This document shows positions 22,888 through 33,820 of a DNA stretch of 64,000 nucleotides, piece by piece. Both the position numbers and the translations under genes were made by a program. Where the stretch lies: contig CM070875.1 in assembly GCA_036365515.1 (NCBI GenBank), positions 93,314,628 to 93,378,627 on the forward strand, written 5' to 3'. Position 1 is the stretch's first letter. Each line of letters opens with the position of its first letter. Origin of the DNA: Torymus aiolomorphi (lineage: Eukaryota > Arthropoda > Insecta > Hymenoptera > Torymidae). The notes under the pieces are model-generated. The model was not told where the DNA came from and did no database searches. It worked only from the letters and a program-made list of their open reading frames with translations.

Positions 22888-24282
22888 CTAGTAGGTAAGG
22901 CCGGAAATGGTTACATTTCGTACTCCTTTTGGACAAGGAAATTCCTTGACAGCTTTTACCTTCCCGGGATCGGGTTCGACTCCGCGTTCACTTACTATGT
23001 GTCCCAGGAACGCTACCTCTTTTCGGAGAAAATGGACCTTATCCGGCTGTAGGACTAGGTTGGTCTGAGCGAGGCGAGAGAAGAATTGCCTTACCCTTTT
23101 GTCATGTTCGGCCAGGGTATTGGCATGAATGATCACATCATCCATGTAGACCAGGGTTTCTTTGCATTCTAGTCCTCTCTTTATCTGATCCATGAGTCGT
23201 TGAAAGGTAGCCGGGGCATTTTTAAGTCCCATAGGCATTCGTTTGTACTCATAGTGCCCTCCCGGGGTCGAGAATGCGGTCTTCCATTGATCTTCTGGGG
23301 CCATTTTGATTTGATAAAATCCTGAAGCAAGGTCGAAAACTGAGAAATACATAGCACCACCCAATTGGTCTAAGATATCTGTGATATTCGGAAGTGGGTA
23401 GGCATCTCCGATCGTCCTTTGATTGAGATCTCGAAAATCAAATACCATTCTCCAGCGCGGATTGCCTTGGGAGTCCGGTTTCTTGGGGACGATCCAGATT
23501 GCTGAGTTGCTGGGACCATTTGAGGGTGCAATGATTCCATCCCTAAGTTTCCCTTGGATATCCTTTTCGATGAACTCCTTGTGCATCACGGGGTGGCGAT
23601 ATTGTTTCGCATTGACTGGCATGTTGTTTTCAAGAGGAATATGGTGTTCTACTGCGTTGGTACAAGGTAATGGGTCTCCTGGTAGCAAAAATACGTCGGG
23701 GAAATCTTCCAATAGCTTGTTTATATGCGTTCTCTCTTCCTCGTTGAGATGCTTGACCTCAATAAGCTCCTTCAAGCAAAGGATGCGGTTTCCTTTGTCG
23801 GTGATCGGGTTGTTTGCAGCCACTGGAATGTCTTCTTCTGCTCCAGGTTCGAAATCTAGAGATGCATATTCGAACGGTATAAGTTCCTTTGCATCCACTT
23901 CAAATGACACGTCTTCATCCCTAGTATTGATTGCCATGACATAACATCCTCCGTCGTCTTGAACCTTTACTAAGCCCTCGCCGAGGTAAACGTCGCCATA
24001 CCCTAAATCAATCCGCGGCAGGTATCCTTCCTCTTGAGATTTGTTGATCACGTTTATTCTTACCACCTGTCGCGTTCTGCCTGGTAGTGTATACATCACC
24101 TTAGCGGATGGTCCTGGTGGATTATCTGGGAGTTCGACAAAGTCAAGTTCCCTTGGGTATATAGCGTCCTGCTTAAGAAATACCTCACCAATGCTCTGAC
24201 CTGAGTGCGGGTCAATAAATGGAAGCGGGTGCATAACGTCACCACTAATCATAAGAGCATTGTAATGATAAGATATTCTCAC
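22888..24282 (-). pseudogene. pol: Element B reverse transcriptase
   Basis: The N-terminal ~150 residues precede RT. The RT has the [25 protein letters not shown] and catalytic Y-M-D-D motifs, then F-L-G-H-I-V. Shortly after C-P-K-G-V the frame is cut; sequence at 22730-22880 reads as only the last part of RNase H (V-A-D-H-E-P-L and D-A-L-S-R), so about half of RNase H is deleted. The upstream end runs directly into LTR sequence at about 24276, so protease and gag are gone. Confidence 0.88.
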
Positions 24283-24933
24283 CTTCTGTTGTAACCCGAT
24301 GGATTCCTTGAAGAATGGAATAATGTGTGGAATTATGGGTTTTCGGAAATTGAAATGAAATATTCACCAATATGTCAGTTTTTTCCTTTTCTTTTATTTT
24401 TCCTTCAATTATAGTCCAGTGGTCCCGTATAACAGTGGTAAATTGGTAATATTCTAATACACGATGTCAATATTCTAGTGCCTAACGAACTTATAAAAAT
24501 TACTCCTAAACAACATATATTCCCGATAAAAGTTAACGACTGTACTTTTTGACTAATTATTTCCGACTGCCGTGGCAACGAATTTTCGCCGCCCGCACAC
24601 CTGGATCCGCGAAAGTTCGCTCCCACTACGGTCGTTCGCTGTCTCTCTCGCTCCCGCAGCGGCTATCGGCGCAGGTAAGGCAGGGAGCGCGAAAGGTGGC
24701 CAGGAGGTGCTGCCACTGATCGAGCGCGGCGCCTGTTCTCCTCGCGCTCGTATGAGTTTCCTCGCGGTCGTCGCGCCGGATCAAGGCCGTTGCCCCGCTA
24801 GCGCAGCGATTTCTGGACATCGCGCGATTCTTATTTCCTAATTTCTTTTTGCGCAATGGCAAGCTACTCGGCTAACAATAAGTTGAATAAATTAAAATCA
24901 ATAAATTAAGAATAAAAATATTGGCACGTAACA
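24276..24933 (-). repeat. 5' LTR remnant of element B
   Basis: Matches 15286-15946 closely, with few substitutions, but its inner ~850 bp are missing. It ends GCACGTAACA, then element A gag resumes. Confidence 0.88.
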
Positions 24934-25609
24934 AAGAGCCTTATCATTCTTACTTGCTACATTTTGATTTAGACGACGTTGAGGTATGTATAATAAAATG
25001 CCGTAAATACGACAACCATGAAAAACAAAGTGCTTTCCTCAATTTCGCACGACAACGTGATAAGAAACCTAAGCCCAACGTATTCGGTACAATCAATGCT
25101 AAAAGTACAAACCCATTTGCGACTAATAGTAATCCAAAAATTATTCACCCTTCAAATAATTTACCAAGTACTTCAAGAAATGTAAATCGATTTTATTTGC
25201 AACCGACACCCGCATTTGCACAAACACAACCTGGATTTATCCCCACAAATTATCGTAATAACAATTTTGGTCAAAATAATAATAATCTGCCAAGACAACA
25301 AAATTACCAACCAACACCAATGTCAGTTAGTACAGGAAATACTAACAAATAAGGCGTTAATCCAACAAATAGATCAAATAATTCACCAGCACAAAATAGC
25401 TTTAAACCAAGAACGAACTTCTTTAAGAGCACAGGACCAGCAAACTTTATCGCTGAAGAGTTGCATCATCAACAAGAACAAGGAGAAGAGGAAGCAATCA
25501 ATTATCAAAATGACTCACCTGTACCAGACCATAAAGAATTTAGTCAAGAAAACGACGAGAGTGATAACTGCCAAAATTTTCAACAAGCTTCCGATACGAC
25601 AGAAGCGAC
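24934..25609 (+). pseudogene. gag: gag of element A, third segment (nucleocapsid region)
   Basis: The frame runs to 25350, rich in Asn and Gln; a shift leads into 25216-25632, basic and Lys/Arg-rich, which overlaps the start of the pro-pol frame. No CCHC knuckle is visible, as usual for errantivirus Gag. The overlap with pol suggests frameshift expression. Confidence 0.65.
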
Positions 25610-27020
25610 GTGATAAATTTAAATTCGATTAGCAATTTACCCGAATTACCATACATAATAACGACAAATGGACCTCTTAAAATTCTTATCGATTCTGGAG
25701 CCTCATCATCCATTATCAGTCCAGAAATTGCATATAAACTATTTTCAAAATTTATATTTCCTTACGAATTCGAAATTAAATCGGTGCACAAAACGACGAA
25801 AGGTACACATGCGCTTACCTTTCCTATATTACGTGAATACGGTGACGGCACACCTATAACTTTCCTAATAGCAACATGGCACTGTACCTACGATTGTTTA
25901 ATCAGACATAAGGATTTGCAGAATTTCGAAGCGAATATTAATTACAAAACTCAAATTTTTAGCACATCTAAATTTGAAATAAATTACTTTAAAAATATAC
26001 CGGACGATCATCAAAATATTAAAGTGAATCATCAAGGAGTAGAATTACCGATAAGAACTGATCACATGAACCAAGAAGAAAGATATAAAATTATATCACT
26101 ATGCCAGAAGTACAAAGACTGTTTCTACAATGAAAATAAAAAATTATCAGCGACTTCTGCGGTTTCACACAATATAAGAACAAAGGACGATCACCCTATC
26201 TATCTAAAGAGTTTTAGATACCCATACCATCTAAAAGAAGAAATTCAAACTCAAATCAGAAAACTGTTAGACGAAGAAATTATTCAACCAAGCAACTCAC
26301 CCTACTCATCCCCCGTATGAATAGTTCCGAAGAAAGAAGATGCAAGTGGAAGAAAAAAATGGAGAATAGTAATAGATTATCGTAAATTTAACGACAACAC
26401 CATCGAAGACAAATATCCATTACCTAGAATAGACGGCATTCTAGAAAATCTGGGCAAATGTTCTTACTTTAGTACGTTAGATTTGGCACAAGGTTTCCAC
26501 CAAATACCCGTCAACAAAGATTCAATTGAAAAGACAGCATTTATCGTAGAAAACGGACACTATGAATATGTCAGAATGCCTTTTGGTTTAAAAAACGCTC
26601 CGGCTACCTTTCAACGTCTGATGGACAGAATGTTAATGAAATATCTACATAAATTCTGTTTCATATACATGGATGATATAGTAATATTTTCGAAATGACT
26701 CCAAGAACATTTACAACATCTTAAGTTAATATTCGAAGAACTACAGCAATACGGTTTAAAAATTCAATTAGATAAGAGCGAATTTCTAAGGGAAGAAGTT
26801 CCATTTTTAGGCCATATTATAACAGCAGACGGAATCAAACCGAATCCCGATAAAATCAAAGCAATTCTAAAATATCCGATACCTAAAATCCAAAAAGAAG
26901 TTAGAATATTTTTAGGACTAACCGGCTTTTACAGAAAGTTCATAAAAAATTACGCAAAAATAGCGAAATTAATGACAAAAGCACTCAAGAAAAAAGAAAA
27001 AAAAAATAGATCCAGAAGAT
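25610..27020 (+). pseudogene. pol: Element A protease and reverse transcriptase
   Basis: Aspartic protease motif I-L-I-D-S-G-A-S near residue 27, then RT with [23 protein letters not shown] and catalytic Y-M-D-D, then F-L-G-H-I-I and [10 protein letters not shown]. The whole stretch is one frame with in-frame TGAs at 26318-26320 and 26696-26698 and a slip in the A-run at about 26997-27006. At 27021 the 3.5 kb LTR-like block interrupts the gene; pol resumes at 30554. Confidence 0.9.
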
Positions 27021-30000
27021 TGTTACATCCGGCCATTTTTCTGTATATAAAAAAAAAAAAAAAAAACAAAAAAAAATTTATTTTTAGTCTTGAAAACGAA
27101 AATCCCAAACTCGAACATCTCGGAGTAAGGATACAATGTTTCCCTCTTCGCCGCATGCCGTAAAGTTTTTTTCTTCGCTTTCCCAAGGCCTAATCTAAGG
27201 ACCCAATCATCTGCAAGCGATAACTTTCCCGGCTGCGAACACGCATTGGAATTTTCAGCCACCCGACGACAAACAAACCGGGGAAACCCTGTAGATAAGA
27301 ATGACGGCGTCTGTTCCCGTCTCTCTCGTTCCCAAAATGTTATGCAATCCACGTTTAGCCACATTAAACAATTTTTTATAAACCCGAATCAGTTCTTTAG
27401 TAACACTTTTGTAATATAATTAATTTAGTTTAGAATATAAAATAATTATATATCCATAAAATAGCTTTTACATTTTAGAATGTGAGTATATATATATATT
27501 AATGTCAATAAGTTTCTTTTAACTTAGTTAAAATATACTGGCTATAAAAATTATATAGACCAAAACTCAATTCCTTTCATTAAGCTCGTGCATAAGTTAA
27601 TTATCTTCAACATATTCTATCCATATTAATATTTCTTGATTTATTTTGTACGTTTATGCAAAATATATATATAAGAAAACTTCCAACAATTTCCAAGTTC
27701 AATTAAGGATATTTTAAAATACAAATATCTCGTGAAAACAAGTAATTTCTGTTTTCTTCCCTGAAAAGTTAATTAAAAATAATATATTTTAATATCTCAC
27801 CTACTTCCACAATAGGTTAGTCTATTATATATATTATTGTACTTTCTTCTGTACAATTTTAGTACTCCATTTAATATATATATATATATGTATATTATGT
27901 TAGTCACCTAGTAGATTTATGTTGATTTAGATAATTTATTCTAAAGGATGTGTTACATCTTGCCTTTTTTTTGCTATGGTTTCAAATATAAAGAAAAAAA
28001 AAATAATAAAAAAAAAAATAAAGAAATATATACATAGAAAACCTAAGACAAAAATTTACATATTGAGAGCGTGGCGTCCTTTTTAGGAGAAAGCGACGCT
28101 CAACATAGCAGAAAAGGTTAGCGGCCTTTTCAGGGAAGCGTACCCCAGGTATAATTCTAAGAAGCGTGGCGTCCTTTTCAGGGAAGCGTGGGTAGCCATC
28201 TAAACTTTCACCAGGGAAAACTTCTCTTAAGAGCGAATGTCCATCTTTATACTACCCATCTCGCAAAAATTTGGAAATTTGTCATTGTAAGAATACTAAG
28301 AAAGTTCATTTAATAATGTTATTTCTTTTATTTTAACAACTAAATTAAGACGCTATGTAAATCTAATATTTTTAGGAATTGTAGTTATCGTTTTTCACGC
28401 AAATCTTTGTTTAATTTAGGTTTTTCTGTTTTTAACTTTATAAGAAACCTTTTGCTGATGTTTAACTGAATTTCTTATGTATGCGGTACTATTAATTACA
28501 TTATATTTAATTTATTGTTATAATAATTATGATGATAAATGAAACATCGTTTATGCATAATTTAAAAGCTTGTAAATTAAATATTCTTAGGGATATTTGC
28601 AATCGCTTTATAGGCAAGTATAAAATATGTTGAATCTTTCCTCTTTTTATGTCCATTATTTATGCTTAAAGTTAAATCCTTATCAATAATTAATGTTTGA
28701 CCATTAATTAATTTATAAATATAATACCACCTAAACATAAACTATGTTTTATTGTTAAGAAATTATGTTTAATATACTTAAATAATGAGGACACTTCACA
28801 GTAAGTTTAAGATACGAAAATATACTTATAAACAAAAACCTTATTCACAATCGTATTACACATACCGTACTAACTTTAATTATTATATTTACCGTATCAC
28901 AACTGTAAAAACAACTAAATTATGAAGCCTATTAGTTAATTAAAGCTTTTTAACCCTCTAAATTATAATTTTCATGTTTTTATATTTTAGAATCCATTTT
29001 CATTCTGATTTTCTTTTTATTTCAAATCAAAATCTAAGATGTACAATTATTATTTATTAAGTTATTTAATAATTTATATTAGCCCCGCCTTTTTCAACAC
29101 TTTCACCAATTAAGAAGTAATATTTTAGAAAAATTTACGTTTTAAAATAATTTAGTTGTTTATTAATTACGATTTATGCAAAAACTTGTATTAATTATTA
29201 TTATTTACTATATTTAAATGCGTATTGAATATCCAAAGCTAATTAACCAATCCTCACGCAGAATCTTAGAAGGAGGAGTAGTAGAAATTTCCAGAAAACC
29301 AACCATAACCAATCAGGTAGATTTAGGTATCCCCCTTACAATGTCAAGGGCGGTTTCAAAACCCGAGCGACCAATAATATCTTTCCACGTTTAAGGAAAG
29401 AAGCGTCAGCGTCCTCCTAGTTAGGCTAGCTCGTAACGCTGCGCGTCTACTCCGCCTCAGTCACTCACCAGCAGTCACCCTGCAACAAGCTTTCATCACG
29501 CGCTCACTCAGTCACTCACCAGCAGTCACCCTGCAACAAGCTTTCATCACGCGCTCACTCAGTCACTCACCAGCAGTCACCCTGCAACAAGCTTTCATCA
29601 CGCGCTCACTCAGTCACTCACCAGCAGTCACCCTGCAACAAGCTTTCATCACGCGCTCACTCATCAGGGCGCTCAATCACCCTCCAACGAGGTCAAACAT
29701 CCTCAACGAGGTCTTTATTCACGCGCTCATTTGCACGCGCTCACTCACAACACAACCCTCAACCGGAGAGGTTCATTTTTTCTCCAAGTCATTATTTATC
29801 TCAGTGTTTTGTTTTGTCTGAAATTTGCTGTATAACTTTATTACCGTGCAATGGTAATAAATATGTTACATTACAATAAATTAATTGCATAAAGCTAAAA
29901 AGTTCTCTTGTCTATTCATTTAAAACCAACTAAGCAAACGACACTTGTTATTAAAACACGAAGCAGGGACAACGGACCATCGAAAGCTGCTAAGGACTAA

Positions 30001-30549
30001 GGAAAAATAGTAAGTGAAATATTTCATTCGCTGTCATAACTTTTCTTTTAGTTAGCCTAGAGACTTTCCTTCCAAAATATTAACCCCATTTTGTGTATCT
30101 CTAAATCGTGATTCCATTTACTTTCCCTTAAAACAAAGTGTTTCTTCCTACAATCTATCCATCTTTTTAAAACTGACCAACTAGATATCCTGAGATTAAA
30201 AACTATATTAGGGAATCTATTCCGCAAGTCGCCAGTAACTTGGCCTTCCTTGTGGGTACATTCCCTAATCAAAATAAATCAACTGTTTAAAACAAATTTC
30301 GGAGTGAAAAAAAAAGGAAACCAAGAAGAGTAACCAGCAACACCACTGGTTATTAAAATTTTTTACATCTTTAATTATTTCAACCGCGTCGCGCCCTTTT
30401 GCTGCCCATAACACATCCCATCCTTCTAGTGTTAGTATCTAGCTCAATCCCGAGCTAGTAGGTTTTCGTTAGCCTAGGCTCTAAACTGAGCAAAATAGTT
30501 TTTTATAAAACTAACATGTTGGGTCTTCTTTGGTAGACCCGACGTAACA
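27021..30549. mobile_element. Solo-LTR-like insertion (3.5 kb)
   Basis: Starts TGTTACATCC, ends GACGTAACA, flanked by AGAT on both sides (27017-27020 and 30550-30553). The TG...CA ends and 4-bp duplication are typical of an LTR, and no protein is encoded over 3.5 kb, so a very long solo LTR or a non-coding LTR derivative is the best reading. A polyadenylation-like AATAAA lies near 29857, and a 51-bp tandem repeat sits near the 3' third. The 60-110 residue frames near its left end are low-complexity Lys/Phe artefacts. Confidence 0.65.
29457..29660. repeat. 51-bp tandem repeat, four copies
   Basis: The unit begins TCAGTCACTCACCAGCAGTC and ends CATCACGCGCTCAC; four almost identical copies lie head to tail within the solo-LTR-like block, followed by degenerate CGCGCTCA fragments to about 29740. 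Confidence 0.92.
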
Positions 30550-30553
30550 AGAT

Positions 30554-31011
30554 AAAGACTATAAAGAAGCGTTCGAGAAACTCAAAGAATTGATCACTAA
30601 CGCACCAGTGCTCGTCTACCCAGACTTTACCAAACCATTCACTATCACAACCGACGCCTCAAACTTAGCAATAGGTGCAGTTTTATCCCAAGAACAACAT
30701 CTTATCTCGTGTTATTCAAGGACATTAAACTCAGCAGAACAAAGCTATCCGGCGATAGAGAAAGAATTACTGGCAATAGTAGAAGCATGCAGACAATTTA
30801 GACCATATATCTATGGTAGGAAATTTACGATTGAAACAGATCATAAGCCATTAACCTGGATCTATTCTTTAAAAACGCCTAACGCTAGACTGATTAGATG
30901 GAGACTAAGATTAGAAGAATACGATTACATTATAAAATACAAAAAGGGTTGTCAAAATTATGTCGCCGACGCACTGAGTCGAATTGAAATTAATGCTAAT
31001 AAAACAATATA
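30554..31011 (+). CDS. pol: Element A RNase H domain
   Basis: pol resumes right after the AGAT duplication. Catalytic-type residues are visible: Asp in T-T-D-A-S, Glu in E-K-E-L-L-A-I and Asp in E-T-D-H-K-P-L. It ends with V-A-D-A-L-S-R, the usual border to the integrase connection. Continuous over about 150 codons to a TAG at 31009-31011. Confidence 0.9.
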
Positions 31012-31029
31012 GAAGAAGACTCACTCTCA

Positions 31030-31322
31030 ATGGTACCTCAAACACCCGACGATGCACGTGTCACACCCGAAGAAATGGATGAAATATTTGAGGACGACAT
31101 GGCAACAGTCCACACAGCCGACGAAAATCCGACCTTTTCAACCTTTTCAATACCTATAACAGACAAAAATATCCACGCTTTTAATTACAGCATTATCATA
31201 AAAGGAGGAAATGATTACAACTTAAAAGTAAACAAAGATAAACTTAAAGTACAATACACGGTGAAAATTAACAAATCAAACGCAGAAACACATTTACTTA
31301 AGTTTTTCAAGGAAAATATTAA
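31030..31322 (+). pseudogene. pol: Element A pol, RNase H-integrase connector
   Basis: Low-similarity acidic start, then an alternating hydrophobic pattern up to the MITE insertion at TTAA (31319-31322). The frame continues after the MITE at 31476. Function of this connector in gypsy elements is unclear. Confidence 0.55.
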
Positions 31323-31471
31323 CCTTTAGAGGACGGGGATTTGGGTTTATTGTTTTCTCTCACTTTTCTATAGAAATCGAGTTTTTGTGATGTCTCACAT
31401 CTCAAAACTAACACATGTAAAGGGTCGATCATGGGCATGGCCCGTATAGGGGCCATCCCGTCCTCTAAAGG
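31323..31471. mobile_element. piggyBac-type MITE (149 bp)
   Basis: Perfect 15-bp inverted ends CCTTTAGAGGACGGG, flanked by TTAA on both sides (31319-31322 and 31472-31475), the exact piggyBac target. Non-coding. Inserted in element A pol between RNase H and integrase. Its ends differ from those of the piggyBac at 60920-63860 (CCCTTTGCGGCA), so that element is not an obvious source. Confidence 0.92.
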
Positions 31472-31475
31472 TTAA

Positions 31476-32115
31476 ACCCGATAAGCAATATGGTATCTAC
31501 TTTACGACCGAAGAATTGGAAAGAATTACGTATATAATATTGAAGGATCATTTCAATGAAAAATTAAAACTAATCAAAATAACCACGTATACACCTACGA
31601 TTGATAAAAATAATTTCATAAAAGAACTCGAGACATATCATAATCAAAATCATAACGGTATTCGAGAGACCTTATTACACTTTAAGAGAAAACTCTATAT
31701 ACTTAATATGGATCGACTTATTCAAAATTTTATAAATCAATGTGAGATATGCCTAGAGCATAAGTATGAGAGAAATCCATATGAAACAGAAACATACGAC
31801 CCTGTTATAGCTAGAAGACCGCTCGAACATATACACATGGACGTATTTCATTTCAACAAGGATAAATTTTTAACAATTATAGATATTTTTTCCAAATATG
31901 CTCAACCCTATTATCTACCAGATGGAAATGCCACGACCATGATAAACAAATTGAGATACTTTGCCTCACACCATAACTTTCCGGATAAAATTCCGACAGA
32001 CAACGGAAGTGAATTCAACTCAACAGTATTTAAGGAGTTTTGCCGCATACATAAAATTCAATATCATCAAACAACAATAAACAGACATACATCGAATGGA
32101 CCCATAGAAAGACTG
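31476..32115 (+). pseudogene. pol: Element A integrase, truncated
   Basis: H...H and C-E-I-C-L-E zinc-binding residues, then the catalytic core: Asp in H-M-D-V-F, Asp in P-T-D-N-G-S-E-F and Glu in G-P-I-E-R-L-H. Directly after this Glu the sequence changes to env-like, so the rest of the core and the C-terminal domain are deleted. Any product would be a non-functional integrase-env chimera. Confidence 0.82.
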
Positions 32116-33459
32116 CATTACGATTACCAACAAAGAACTGGAAGAATAGTTGGAAGTTATCATTACCTACATTTCAACATCGACGTTACTACGCTTTTGA
32201 AAACTTTCAAACATATAACAGCTAGCTATACAATATTATCTAACCAAGGCGAATTAAGAGAATCGAGTTTTTTAAAGCAACCCGAAATTCTATGTAATAA
32301 AATACACCAGAATCTACAGATAATAATGCCATCAAACGTGAGAACGAAAAAAGGGTGAATAAACGGATTAGGCACAGCAATAAAATACATTTTTGGGAAC
32401 CCAGATGCAAACGATTTAGAAAAGATAAACAACTACTTAAATTCTCTACAAAATCAACAACAGGAAAATATATTTACTTTAAATAACTCAATAAGCATAA
32501 TAAATACGATAAGTAAACAAATAAATAACAACACGAATATAATTAATAAAAATTTAAAAGACATGTGGAAAACTGTAAATGACTAAACTTTGCAATCAAA
32601 TCTATTTGAAGCGATCATGACCCTCATAACCCAGGAGCAACATTTTCTCGAATTACTTAATAAAATTAAAAGATCATTTATTTTCAATGAACAAATATTC
32701 GACTTAGAATTGTTAACATATGACCAAATCGGATATACGTGTATATTTATTGGCCATCTACTCTCAGAAAGAGTTAATATTACACTACCATAATTTGCTA
32801 GATTTTCGCTTTGCTCAGGGATCAATTGCATTCACACAAAATTTTATTGTACATACAATCAAAATCCCTATCCTTAATCCTATCGAATTTTCACTCCATC
32901 AAAGACTTGCTATAATCAATTACAACAATCAGACGGAAGTTATCACCACGCCATGGAGTTTGACCCGGTCATCTATAAAACTATTTATTAATAAGTGCCG
33001 ACAGATGTATGAAAAGAATTTTTTATGTCAACAAATTATAACGGAAAAAGTCAAACCGATTATCATCTCAATTAGTCCACCTTTAATACTGACATACAGA
33101 TTATCTGAAAATTTAACGTTAATATCAAGTAATTATGCTATCAAGATTACACATGATAATGATCAAATGATGATCCGAGGAACATATGAAATACAAGGAA
33201 ATAATGTACAAATACACGGATACCGACTTGACGAAAATCTTGGTGAAATGGAGCAATCTAATTTAATTTCACCTTTAATTATCAAAGACCACCAGTTAAA
33301 TTTTGAGCCATTAAAAACTTTTACATCACCTACACTGATTATGCCAATTTCTACTCAAATTAAAGTCAAGAAATAACGTCCGCAACTTACCAAAAAGTCC
33401 AAAGATAAGGACATCAAAGACGAGGACGTCATTGAACTTGGCCATGGAGGAGTTATATG
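32116..33459 (+). pseudogene. env: Element A env (F-type), 5'-deleted and broken
   Basis: Fused in frame to the integrase fragment; signal peptide and N-terminus are missing. A basic R-T-K-K-G cleavage-type site near 32342-32355 is followed by a TGA and then a fusion-peptide-like G-L-G segment and Asn-rich heptad helices. Another stop (32584) and a frameshift near 32790 follow; the frame 32720-33376 holds the distal ectodomain. No transmembrane segment is visible before the acidic cytoplasmic-tail-like sequence, which runs into the 3' LTR and stops at its first TGA (33457-33459), as often in errantiviruses. Confidence 0.75.
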
Positions 33460-33816
33460 AGTCACCACATAGGTTCTTAGTCGCATTGGCCAGCCAGCCT
33501 CCTTATCGCTCCGAATAGAATCTGCATGGACTAAGAGAAGCCAGAAGACAATGAAGATGCAATATGTACTTTATACATATACTCTCTTTATACTCTCTTA
33601 CTGCACTTCGCATCACTTACTGCATCGACGATACTCGATACTCACTTGCTGCATCGACGATCGCCAGTCTCTGTCGGGCATCCAACCTGTAACGACGTTT
33701 TAATAAATGATTATTCTAATCAACACCCTTTGTTCAATTACTTACTTACTTTGGTGAGTGTTGCCTGTGTGTGTGTTACCTTTCCTTGGTGATCCACCGG
33801 GGCTTGCCACATAACT
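33451..33816 (+). repeat. 3' LTR of element A
   Basis: 366 bp, AGTTAT...ATAACT. Matches the 5' LTR except about 14 substitutions and an extra 41 bp near 33610-33655, where the CATCGACGAT region is duplicated. A short purine run GGAGG precedes it. CACG duplication at 33817-33820. Confidence 0.93.
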
Positions 33817-33820
33817 CACG

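Larger units (their letters stand above)
14431..24933 (-). mobile_element. Element B: env-bearing gypsy-type LTR element with accessory ORFs
   Basis: Minus-strand element nested in element A gag. Full 3' LTR at 14431-15946 (starts TGTTACGTG, ends CACGTAACA on the plus strand) and a 5' LTR remnant at about 24276-24933. In minus order: LTR remnant, RT, partial RNase H, long acidic linker with macrodomain-like region, integrase, F-type env, tandem-RRM ORF, coiled-coil ORF, polypurine tract, LTR. gag, protease and the inner part of the 5' LTR are missing, apparently by one deletion ending near 24276; a second deletion removed most of RNase H near 22910. No exact target duplication was found. Confidence 0.88.
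8128..33816 (+). mobile_element. Element A: gypsy/errantivirus-like endogenous retrovirus
   Basis: A plus-strand LTR retroelement with LTRs at 8128-8452 and 33451-33816, flanked by CACG on both sides (8124-8127 and 33817-33820), inserted into the Polinton MCP gene. Order: leader, gag, protease, RT, RNase H, integrase, F-type env, as in insect errantiviruses. It carries four nested insertions totalling about 19.3 kb, several in-frame stops, a deletion joining integrase to env, and a missing env membrane anchor. By eye the LTRs differ at about 14 positions over 325 aligned bases, plus a 41-bp duplication in the 3' copy, so the insertion is moderately old. Confidence 0.93.

Noticed and set aside
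23423..23944. 173-aa plus-strand frame
   Set aside because: Antisense of the element B reverse transcriptase.
29457..29740. CRISPR-like array
   Set aside because: The 51-bp units are contiguous with no unique spacers, and the context is eukaryotic.
27956..30549. Second LTR copy within the 3.5 kb block (TGTTACATC recurs at 27956)
   Set aside because: Only ten bases match before divergence; likely chance.
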